The notes below the pieces were generated by a model. It saw only the letters and a list, made by a program, of their open reading frames with translations, was not told where the DNA came from and ran no database searches. A DNA stretch of 64,000 bases from CAWBQO01 sp963790965. Its GTDB lineage: Bacteria; Bacteroidota; Rhodothermia; Rhodothermales; DASSAV01. Where the stretch lies: contig CAWBQO010000001.1 in assembly GCA_963790965.1 (NCBI GenBank), forward strand, positions 531,280-595,279. The letters are read 5' to 3'. This document shows, piece after piece, positions 17,262-24,428 of the stretch. The translations under genes and the position numbers were made by a program. Every line of letters begins with the position of its first letter. Within the stretch, counting starts at the first letter, position 1.

Positions 17262-19325
17262 ATGAAACGCTTTGTGCTCTTAGCTGCTTTAATTCTGATG
17301 GGCGGGCCTGCTTTCGGGCAGGCTGAGCCGGCCCCGCTGAACGTCTACTACGGGCAAATACCGGAGGGTAAACACACGTTCTTCGTCGCGCCGGACGGCG
17401 CGAACGCAGCCGTCGGCAGCGAGGCGGCACCGTGGGCTACGCTCGACTACGCGATTACCAAGGTGCAGCGCGGCGACGTTATCGTCATGCGCGGAGGCGT
17501 TTACGAGCACAGCGAAACCATCAACATCAAAAGCCCGAGCGGCTACATCGATGAGTTGATCGTCGTCACCGCGTATCCGGGCGAGGTGCCGATCCTCGAG
17601 TTTGCGCCGCAGCCGGACGAGCGCAATTATCACGGCATTCGCCTCAACGCGAACTGGTGGCACCTCATCGGGCTGACCATTCGGCACGCCTCTCATAACG
17701 GCATTCGCATGGACGGCAGCTACAACGTCTTGGAGCAGATCACCGCCTATGAGAATTACGATACCGGCATTCATATGGCGGGCGGCGCTTCGAACAACCT
17801 GATCAAGAACTGCGACTCTTTTCGCAACTACGACTCCCCCGTGGGAGGCAACGCGGACGGGTTCTCCGCCAAATTCGACGGCATTGGCACCGGCAATCGC
17901 TACGTGGGCGACCGGGCGTGGGAGAACTCGGACGACGGCTGGGACTTCTGGATGGCTCCGTCCGCGATCACGATCGACAGTTCCTGGGCCTTCTCGAACG
18001 GAGACGCCGAGGCGCTCGGCAATCTGCCACAATTCGACGGCAACGGCAACGGCTTCAAGCTGGGCGGCAACTACATCGAAGCGGATCACGTCGTCCGCCA
18101 CAGCATGGCGTTCGACAATCTCGGGCCGGATGGCAGGTCCAAAGGGTTTGACTACAACAATAATCCCGGCGCGATGACGCTCATCGCGAATACCGCTTAC
18201 AACAACGGCCGCAACTTCATATTTCCGCTGAACGCGCCTTCAGGCAACCAGGCGGCGTTTATCAACAACCTCAGCGTTGCCCCCTCTCAGAGCCAGCACG
18301 CGACGACGCCGAGCACGGCCGTGTTTGATGGTAACATCTGGCTGACAAGCACGGGGCCAATGACTAACGTTTTCCAGAGTGTCGATATCGATCAGGCCAA
18401 GGCTCCTCGGCAGCGCGACGGCTCGCTACCGGACATCGAACTTCTGCGCCCTGCGCCGGGGAGTTTCATTGTGGACGCCGGCGTGCTGACCGGTGCGCCC
18501 TTCTATGGCGATGCGCCGGACGTGGGCGCTTTCGAACTCGCCGTGGGCGAGCGCGTCCAGCCCTGGGCGAACCGCGCCGGCGGCAGCGTCATCGGCGGGC
18601 TGCGCGTTTTTGACCTGAACCACGCCGCCGCATGGAACGTGCATGATGCGTACAGAGTGGGCGTTCAGCCTTTCGACGGTGCTTCTTTTACCGTGTCCGA
18701 CACGCCCGCCGGACTGCGCGTCGATGAGTGGATTCAGACGCCGCTTGCTGCGCGCGCCATGAACTACCTCTATGAGCCTGCCGAAGTAACCGCAACGGTC
18801 GACGGAAAGCTGTTCGTGGCCCATGCAGCCGCCATTACGCCCAAGCCCGAGTGGCTCAGCGCCTTTGAAAGGACAGATCTCCATCTGACCCTCGCGGGTG
18901 GGAGCGCCGAGCACTTGATGGACATTTACGTGCGCGACGTGTCGGCCGGGGATACGCTTGCGCTTGGACGCAACTCGCGGGATGGCGCAGAAGACGCGCC
19001 GATGTACTTCGTGCTCTTCGGCGACCGGGTGGCCGTAGGCGTCGAGCCGGACCCGGCGCAGCAGGAGGCTTTTGTTTGGAGAGGCATCTACCCGAACCCG
19101 GTCCGTTCGACCGCGAACGTTTCTTTCAACCTGGCGCAAGCGGCTGATGTGTCTGTCAAGATGTACGACGCGCTCGGCCGGGAGGTCGCCGTTCTGGCCG
19201 ACGGGTTTATGACCGCAGGGCCCCACACGCTTGCGTGGAATGCGGGGTCTGCGACAAGCGGTGTTTACTTTTGCCGCATCGAGGCCGGCAAGTTTTCAGT
19301 TGTGAAGCGCGTGGTCCGACTCTGA
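17262..19325 (+). CDS. Pectate lyase family 9 with T9SS type A sorting domain
   Basis: This 687-residue secreted protein is a right-handed parallel beta-helix lyase that should cleave polygalacturonate by beta-elimination. After the signal (A-F-G-Q) comes F-F-V-A-P-D-G-A-N with A-P-W-A-T-L-D-Y-A, the usual start of the PL9 fold. The family core is G-N-A-D-G-F-S-A-K-F-D-G and W-E-N-S-D-D-G-W-D-F-W. Lys204 in F-S-A-K-F fits the catalytic base of Pel9A-type enzymes, and the surrounding Asp residues fit the calcium site. The helix ends near residue 430. A beta domain and a sorting domain with Y-P-N-P-V and S-G-V-Y-F-C-R follow. ATG 17262 is preferred to 17256, which lies too close to the GAGAG upstream. 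Confidence 0.88.
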   Translation: MKRFVLLAALILMGGPAFGQAEPAPLNVYYGQIPEGKHTFFVAPDGANAAVGSEAAPWATLDYAITKVQRGDVIVMRGGVYEHSETINIKSPSGYIDELIVVTAYPGEVPILEFAPQPDERNYHGIRLNANWWHLIGLTIRHASHNGIRMDGSYNVLEQITAYENYDTGIHMAGGASNNLIKNCDSFRNYDSPVGGNADGFSAKFDGIGTGNRYVGDRAWENSDDGWDFWMAPSAITIDSSWAFSNGDAEALGNLPQFDGNGNGFKLGGNYIEADHVVRHSMAFDNLGPDGRSKGFDYNNNPGAMTLIANTAYNNGRNFIFPLNAPSGNQAAFINNLSVAPSQSQHATTPSTAVFDGNIWLTSTGPMTNVFQSVDIDQAKAPRQRDGSLPDIELLRPAPGSFIVDAGVLTGAPFYGDAPDVGAFELAVGERVQPWANRAGGSVIGGLRVFDLNHAAAWNVHDAYRVGVQPFDGASFTVSDTPAGLRVDEWIQTPLAARAMNYLYEPAEVTATVDGKLFVAHAAAITPKPEWLSAFERTDLHLTLAGGSAEHLMDIYVRDVSAGDTLALGRNSRDGAEDAPMYFVLFGDRVAVGVEPDPAQQEAFVWRGIYPNPVRSTANVSFNLAQAADVSVKMYDALGREVAVLADGFMTAGPHTLAWNAGSATSGVYFCRIEAGKFSVVKRVVRL

Positions 19326-19348
19326 TCGCGTTGGGCTTCGTCGCTCTG

Positions 19349-19374
19349 CCCGGTTTAAACAAGACGGTAAAAGG
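19349..19374. promoter_or_regulatory. Palindrome GTTTAAAC with flanking CGG, before uxaC
   Basis: GTTTAAAC (19353-19360) is a perfect 8-bp palindrome inside CCCGGTTTAAACAAGACGG, followed by TAAAAGG. The CCGGTTTAAA core resembles the elements at 4437-4443 and 24242-24250. It lies about 50-75 bp upstream of the uxaC start and may be an operator of the pectin locus. Confidence 0.35.
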
Positions 19375-19422
19375 TGTTCGCTCCGGCGAGGGCGGCGCAG
19401 GCAAATACAGGTGAGCAATAGT

Positions 19423-20862
19423 ATGGAGACTTTCGATTTACATCCGGACCGGTTTTTCGGTCCAGACCCGCGGGTGCGTCAGATTGCCCGCGAGCTCTAC
19501 GATGACGTTCGGGATCTTCCCATCGTTTCGCCGCACGGCCACGTCCCGCCCGAGTTGCTCGCGCGCAACGAAGCCTTCCCGGAGCCGACGTCGCTCCTGA
19601 TTACGCCGGATCACTACATCTTCCGGATGCTCTACTCGCAGGGCGTTCCGCTCGAGGCTCTTGGCGTGCCCACGCGCGACGGGACGCAAGTCGAGAACGA
19701 CGCTCGCAAGATCTGGCAGATCTTCGCTGACCATTTTCATCTGTTCCTCGGCACGCCCACCCGCGCCTGGCTCGAATACGAGTTGTACAACGTCTTCGGT
19801 ACTCGGGAAAAGCTGACGAGCGCCTCGGCAATGCGCATCTACGACGCGATGCTCGAACGCCTCGAAGAGCCGGCCTTCCGGCCGCGGGCGCTCTTCGAGC
19901 AGTTCAACATCGACCTGCTCGCCACGACCGACGGCGCGGCGGATTCATTGGCGTACCACCGGCAGATGCGGGAAGAAGGGTGGCCCGCTCGGATCATCCC
20001 AACGTTCCGTCCGGATGCCGTTCTTCGGATCGCCTCGCCCGAGTGGAAAGGGGAACTCTCGAGGCTCGAAGGGGCGGTGGGGACGAGCATCGAATCCTAC
20101 ACGGCGTTCATCGCGGCACTCGAAGAACGCCGAGCCTACTTCAAGGAACTGGGCGCGGCGGCGACGGACCACGCGGTCGTCGAGCCTTACACGGAGCGAC
20201 TGCCGGACGCCGAAGCGGAGCGGATCTTCGCCGCGGCGCTCGCAGGGAAGGTGTCCGAAGCCGATCAGTCGCGCTTTGAGGCGCACATGCTGATGGAAAT
20301 GGCGCGGATGAGCACCGAGGACGGCCTCGTAATGCAGCTCCATCCCGGCGCGTTCCGCAATCACAATGAACAGGTGTTCACGCGCTTCGGTCTCGACAAA
20401 GGGGGCGACGTTCCGCTCGCGACCGAGTACACGCGCAACCTGAAGGCGCTGCTGAACGCCTACGGCACCGATCCGCGGCTTACGCTCGTCGTGTTCACGC
20501 TCGACGAGAGTACGTACGCGCGCGAACTTGCGCCCCTCGCCGGACACTATCCGGCCATGCGCCTCGGCCCCGCCTGGTGGTTCTTTGACTCTTTTGAGGG
20601 CATGATGCGCTACCGGCAGCTTACGACGGAGACGGCGGGCATTTACAACACCGCCGGCTTCAACGACGATACCCGAGCTTTCCTCTCGATCCCGGCGCGG
20701 CACGACCTCTCCCGCCGGGTCGACGCGCAGTACGTTGCCACGCTCGTGGCGCGTCATCAAATCGATCTCAATGACGCCCGCCGCATGGTGCATGCGCTCG
20801 CGAGCGATCTCGTTCGCGACACCTACCGATTGGGAGCCGTCGAGGAAAGTATCCATGTGTGA
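19423..20862 (+). CDS. uxaC: Uronate (glucuronate/galacturonate) isomerase
   Basis: This 479-residue cytoplasmic enzyme of the amidohydrolase superfamily converts D-galacturonate to D-tagaturonate, the first step after uptake. The N-terminal H-P-D-R-F-F segment and the metal motif S-P-H-G-H-V (His38, His40) are typical, as are H-Y-I-F-R-M-L, L-L-A-T-T-D-G-A and M-Q-L-H-P-G-A-F-R-N-H. Length matches the family (about 470). ATG 19423 is chosen over GTG 19411 because AGGTGAG at 19409-19415 is a fitting ribosome binding site 7 bp away. The last 8 bp overlap the following lyase gene. Later pathway enzymes (tagaturonate reductase, altronate dehydratase, KDG kinase) are not in the window. Confidence 0.95.
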   Translation: METFDLHPDRFFGPDPRVRQIARELYDDVRDLPIVSPHGHVPPELLARNEAFPEPTSLLITPDHYIFRMLYSQGVPLEALGVPTRDGTQVENDARKIWQIFADHFHLFLGTPTRAWLEYELYNVFGTREKLTSASAMRIYDAMLERLEEPAFRPRALFEQFNIDLLATTDGAADSLAYHRQMREEGWPARIIPTFRPDAVLRIASPEWKGELSRLEGAVGTSIESYTAFIAALEERRAYFKELGAAATDHAVVEPYTERLPDAEAERIFAAALAGKVSEADQSRFEAHMLMEMARMSTEDGLVMQLHPGAFRNHNEQVFTRFGLDKGGDVPLATEYTRNLKALLNAYGTDPRLTLVVFTLDESTYARELAPLAGHYPAMRLGPAWWFFDSFEGMMRYRQLTTETAGIYNTAGFNDDTRAFLSIPARHDLSRRVDAQYVATLVARHQIDLNDARRMVHALASDLVRDTYRLGAVEESIHV

Positions 20863-22936
20863 CCGTCCGAACCGCACAAACGCCTTCCGGCACCAGTGGC
20901 TGGTGCTGCTGGGCGCGGGCCTGCTCGGGCTGCTCGCTGTGCGGGCCGCAGTTGCGCAGTCGCCGGAAATGCTGCCCGCGTTCCCCGGTGCCGAGGGTTT
21001 CGGCGCGGCAACAGTGGGCGGCCGCGGCGGCGACGTTTACGCCGTGACGAACCTCGATGACTACCTTTCCGGCGAAAGGCCGATTCCCGGAAGCCTCCGG
21101 GCGGCCGTCGACAGGGAAGGACCGCGCACCGTCGTGTTCAGGGTTTCCGGCCCGATCGAGCTGAAGCGAATACTTGAAATCAAGCACCCTTTCCTGACGA
21201 TCGCCGGGCAAACGGCACCCGGAGACGGTGTCGCGCTGCAAAACTACGGCATCAGCGTGGAAGCACCGGAGGTGATCCTTCGCTACCTGCGGGTTCGGCC
21301 GGGAGACGTCGCGCCGGAGCAGGATGCCATTAGCGTGCGCAACAGCCGCGTCATCGTCGATCACTGCTCGGTTTCCTGGTCAACCGACGAAGTGCTGTCC
21401 GTAAGCGGAAGCGCGACCAATGTGACGCTGCAGTGGTGCCTCATTGCCGAAAGCCTGAACCGCTCCGTCCACCATAAAGGTGAGCACGGGTACGGCTCGC
21501 TTCTGTCCACAACGGGAGACGTGACGATCCACCACTGCGTCTACGCGCTGCACAAGAGCCGCAGCCCGAGGCCGGGGGGGCTGCTTCTGGATTTCCGCAA
21601 CAATCTCATCTACGGCCACGGAGACCGCGCCGGATACAACACCGACGAGCTTTCGCGCATCAACTACGTCCAGAATCTCATCGAGCCGCTCGCTTACAGC
21701 CACAATGCGCTGGAAGCGTTCAAGGCGGGTAGCATCAACACGCGCCTGTATATGGACGGCAATGTGCTCTTGGGGCGAGAAGGTGCCGTGCGCAATGACA
21801 CGGACATGGTCCGGTTGCCGGATAACGTGGAGAATGCCGCCGAGACCATCTTCGTGGACCTACCCTTTCCGGCTCCCTCTGTCGAGACGCAGCGCCCCGA
21901 AGAGGCGAAACAACGCATGATGGGCGAGATCGGGGCCACACTGCCGTCGCGCGACCTCGCGGACCGGCGCGTCGTCGGACTCATGCAGCACGGCGAGGGA
22001 CGCATCATAGACTCGCAGGAGGAAGTCGGTGGCTGGCCTGTGCTCCGTCGCAGTCGCCCCCTTCAGGACTGGGACCGCGACGGGATGCCCGACCGCTGGG
22101 AGCGCCGCCACGGCTTCGATCCCATCGCGGCCGCCGACGGCAAAAAGGACGCAGACCGGGACGGTTACACCAACCTCGAAGAGTACCTGAACGGCACGGA
22201 TCCGCACCGGCCTTACCGCTGGCTTCCGCCTCCCGCTATCCGCCCCGCCCACGGGACCGGCTTCACCGACTCGGTGCTGGCTGTCACGATCACGCCTCCG
22301 GAAAGGGGAGTGCCCGTTCACTACCGCCTTGACGGGCAAGAACCGACCCTCGCAGATCCGGTGTACACGTCGCCCATCCGGCTCACGCAGACCGCTCACG
22401 TGCGCGCCCGAGCCTTTGACGCCGAGCGGCCCACCACTTCCGCCTTTGCCCTTTTCGAGAAGCTGCGCTGGATGCCCTCCCTTGCGGCAGCGGAAGCCGG
22501 AGCCGCCGGGCTGCGGTACGCTTATTATGAGGATGCAGAGTGGGATGAAGGCCCTCCACCTTCCGGGCGCACGCCCGTGCGCACCGGGCTTGCCACGGGC
22601 ATAGACGCCGCTCTGCGCACGCGCTCGACCGGCAGCGCGCTCGTCTTCGACGGCTTCCTGAACGTGCCGGCAGACGGTATCTACGCCTTGTGGTTTGACG
22701 ACAACTTCCGGAGTAGCCTTTTTATCGACGGGAAGCTCATCTCGCCCGGCCGCCCGGCCGACAGTCCGCCCGAGCGGGTAGCGCTGCGAACAGGCATGCA
22801 CACGTTCCGCCTGGAGAGTATTCGCGAAGACGACGAGCAGCCCCTACACCTCGAATGGCAGGTGCCGGGCGGCACGCGCGGGGCTTTGCCCGACGCGGTC
22901 TTCCTGCGGCGCGCAGACACTGAACCTTCGCAATAA
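20855..22936 (+). CDS. Multidomain pectate lyase family 1 protein with calcium-repeat, Chb/Hex-C and PA14 domains
   Basis: The 693-residue protein starts at ATG 20855, inside the uxaC stop region (ATGTGTGA overlap). A signal peptide (ends A-V-A-Q) is followed by the pectate lyase beta-helix (about 30-370). Visible marks are F-P-G-A-E-G-F-G-A, G-S-L-R-A-A-V, V-D-H-C-S-V-S-W-S-T-D-E and K-S-R-S-P-R-P-G, whose arginine fits the PL1 catalytic base. A thrombospondin type 3-like calcium segment follows (D-W-D-R-D-G-M-P-D-R-W, D-A-D-R-D-G-Y-T-N-L-E-E-Y). Then come a chitobiase C-terminal-like domain (V-H-Y-R-L-D-G-Q-E-P-T) and a PA14-like module (F-D-G-F-L-N-V-P-A-D-G-I-Y). No T9SS domain is seen, so it may be periplasmic or released differently from PL9. 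Confidence 0.88.
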   Translation: MCDRPNRTNAFRHQWLVLLGAGLLGLLAVRAAVAQSPEMLPAFPGAEGFGAATVGGRGGDVYAVTNLDDYLSGERPIPGSLRAAVDREGPRTVVFRVSGPIELKRILEIKHPFLTIAGQTAPGDGVALQNYGISVEAPEVILRYLRVRPGDVAPEQDAISVRNSRVIVDHCSVSWSTDEVLSVSGSATNVTLQWCLIAESLNRSVHHKGEHGYGSLLSTTGDVTIHHCVYALHKSRSPRPGGLLLDFRNNLIYGHGDRAGYNTDELSRINYVQNLIEPLAYSHNALEAFKAGSINTRLYMDGNVLLGREGAVRNDTDMVRLPDNVENAAETIFVDLPFPAPSVETQRPEEAKQRMMGEIGATLPSRDLADRRVVGLMQHGEGRIIDSQEEVGGWPVLRRSRPLQDWDRDGMPDRWERRHGFDPIAAADGKKDADRDGYTNLEEYLNGTDPHRPYRWLPPPAIRPAHGTGFTDSVLAVTITPPERGVPVHYRLDGQEPTLADPVYTSPIRLTQTAHVRARAFDAERPTTSAFALFEKLRWMPSLAAAEAGAAGLRYAYYEDAEWDEGPPPSGRTPVRTGLATGIDAALRTRSTGSALVFDGFLNVPADGIYALWFDDNFRSSLFIDGKLISPGRPADSPPERVALRTGMHTFRLESIREDDEQPLHLEWQVPGGTRGALPDAVFLRRADTEPSQ

Positions 22937-22939
22937 TCG

Positions 22940-24106
22940 ATGGCACGTTGCTTCCTGATCTTTTGCCTTCTCGGCCTTGTTGCGGCACCCGCCGTGGCGC
23001 AGTCCGTGCCGGCGGACGCGCAGCCGTGGTCCGTGAGGATGGCCGAATCGGTTATGGCGCGGGACAGCGTCGTTCTTGACCGCTGGCACTACGAAGTCGG
23101 CGTCATGATGACCGCCTTTGAAGCCCTCTGGAAGCAAATGGGCGATGAGCGCTACCTCGCGTACATCAGAAAGAACGTGGACCGGTTCGTCGAGCCGGAC
23201 GGAAGCATCGAGACGTACGACCTCGCGGACTTCAATCTCGACCAGATCAACACCGGAAAGGCGCTCTTCCCACTGTTTGAAACGACCGGCGACCCCCGTT
23301 ACCGGGCGGCGATGGACACCCTCCGGCAGCAGCTTCGGCTGCATCCGCGCACGAGCGAGGGAGCGTTCTGGCACAAGAAAGTCTATCCGAATCAGGTCTG
23401 GATGGACGGCGTCTACATGGCCGGTCCGTTCCTCGCCCGCTACGGCACCGCCTTCGGCGATTCGGCGGCGCTTCGGGACGTTGCGCATGAAATCCTGCTG
23501 GTCGCCCGCCATTTGCGCGATCCGCAAACCGGCCTCTACTTCCACGGCTGGGACGAGGCGCGCCGGCAGCCCTGGGCCGATCCGCTAACGGGCCTGTCAC
23601 AATCCTTCTGGGGACGGGGGATGGGCTGGTATGCCATGGCCCTCGTCGATGTGCTGGAGGTGCTGCCGCAGGATTATCCGGAGCGCGATGCGCTCGTTCA
23701 GGTGCTGCAGGACCTTGCGCGGGCGGTAGAGAATGTGCAGGACCCCGTTACGGGGCTTTGGTACCAGGTGCTCGACCAGCCCAACCGTAAAGCGAACTAC
23801 CTTGAGGCGTCCGCGAGCACCATGTTCATCTACGCACTGGCGAAGGGCGTCCGGATGGGCCTTCTCGATCCCTCCTACCGGCGCGTTGCGGAGCGCGGCT
23901 TCCGGGGCGCTTTGGCCGAGTTCGTCCGCCGGGGCGAGGACGGCCTTCTCGACCTCGACGGTACCGTCTCCGTAGGCGGTCTCGGCGGCAAGACTCAGCG
24001 CGACGGCTCGTTCGAGTACTACATGAGCGAACCCGTGCGAACCAACGACTACAAAGGTCTGGGGCCGTTCATCCTGGCCGCTTTAGAAATCGAAAGGCTG
24101 CGCTGA
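22940..24106 (+). CDS. Unsaturated rhamnogalacturonyl/galacturonyl hydrolase, GH105
   Basis: This 388-residue (alpha/alpha)6-barrel enzyme should hydrolyse the unsaturated uronic acid left at the non-reducing end by pectate lyases. Signature segments are V-W-M-D-G-V-Y-M-A-G-P-F with the conserved Asp, G-W-D-E-A-R, W-G-R-G-M-G-W-Y-A-M-A-L-V-D and L-E-A-S-A-S-T-M-F-I-Y-A-L-A-K-G. A signal peptide (M-A-R-C-F-L-I-F-C-L-L-G, ends A-V-A-Q) indicates a periplasmic location. The start is 3 bp after the lyase stop, so uxaC, the PL1 gene and this gene form a tight operon. Confidence 0.92.
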   Translation: MARCFLIFCLLGLVAAPAVAQSVPADAQPWSVRMAESVMARDSVVLDRWHYEVGVMMTAFEALWKQMGDERYLAYIRKNVDRFVEPDGSIETYDLADFNLDQINTGKALFPLFETTGDPRYRAAMDTLRQQLRLHPRTSEGAFWHKKVYPNQVWMDGVYMAGPFLARYGTAFGDSAALRDVAHEILLVARHLRDPQTGLYFHGWDEARRQPWADPLTGLSQSFWGRGMGWYAMALVDVLEVLPQDYPERDALVQVLQDLARAVENVQDPVTGLWYQVLDQPNRKANYLEASASTMFIYALAKGVRMGLLDPSYRRVAERGFRGALAEFVRRGEDGLLDLDGTVSVGGLGGKTQRDGSFEYYMSEPVRTNDYKGLGPFILAALEIERLR

Positions 24107-24241
24107 CGTGCATGACACCGGCTTTCCCGCGCCACTGAAAGCTGGGAGGCTCTTTGCCGCGAAGAACCCTTTCGGTCAGCGAGCCGCGCTTGAAGATGCG
24201 GCCGGATGATTGCTCAAATATGGTCGCGTTGCGTTAAGAGG

Positions 24242-24268
24242 CCGTTTAAATAAAGGGAAGCGCTGTGT
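24242..24268. promoter_or_regulatory. Paired CCGTTTAAA and AAGCGCT elements before the pectinesterase gene
   Basis: Both recurrent elements of the locus occur here within 27 bp, about 160 bp before the CE8 start. The pairing mirrors the receptor promoter, where the two are about 25 bp apart. A LacI-type repressor binding the AAGCGCT core is the simplest idea; the half-site match here is weaker than at 4398. Confidence 0.35.
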
Positions 24269-24302
24269 GTAGCTGACGGTATGGACCAAAGCACCAACGC
24301 AA

Positions 24303-24336
24303 CCTCCCTCTTGAGGGGGATTCAAGGGGGTGTTAG
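24303..24336. repeat. REP-like palindromic stretch (CCTCCCTCTTGAGGGGG)
   Basis: The sequence CCTCCCTCTTGAGGGGGATT followed by CAAGGGGGTGTT has inverted CCCTC/GAGGG arms. CCCTCTTGAGGG-type elements are frequent extragenic repeats in related genomes as far as I recall. The CCTCTTGAGG core recurs at 50687-50696, in another gene-free gap. Copy number in the genome cannot be seen here. Confidence 0.3.
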
Positions 24337-24428
24337 GCAGCTCTCCGGCCGCGTCCAACGCCCCGTAAATCTGCGATGCGTCTCATCCATAATAAACCAG
24401 CAGGCTCTTAATCCACCTCGCCAACGCT

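Larger units (their letters stand above)
24107..24428. other. Intergenic region before the pectinesterase gene
   Basis: This 322-bp gap has no plausible gene. It holds a CCGTTTAAA element (24242-24250) next to GGGAAGCGCTGTGT (24255-24268), which shares the AAGCGCT core with sites at 1007 and 4398. A repeat-like palindromic stretch follows at 24303-24336. It probably contains the promoter of the CE8 gene. Confidence 0.5.
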
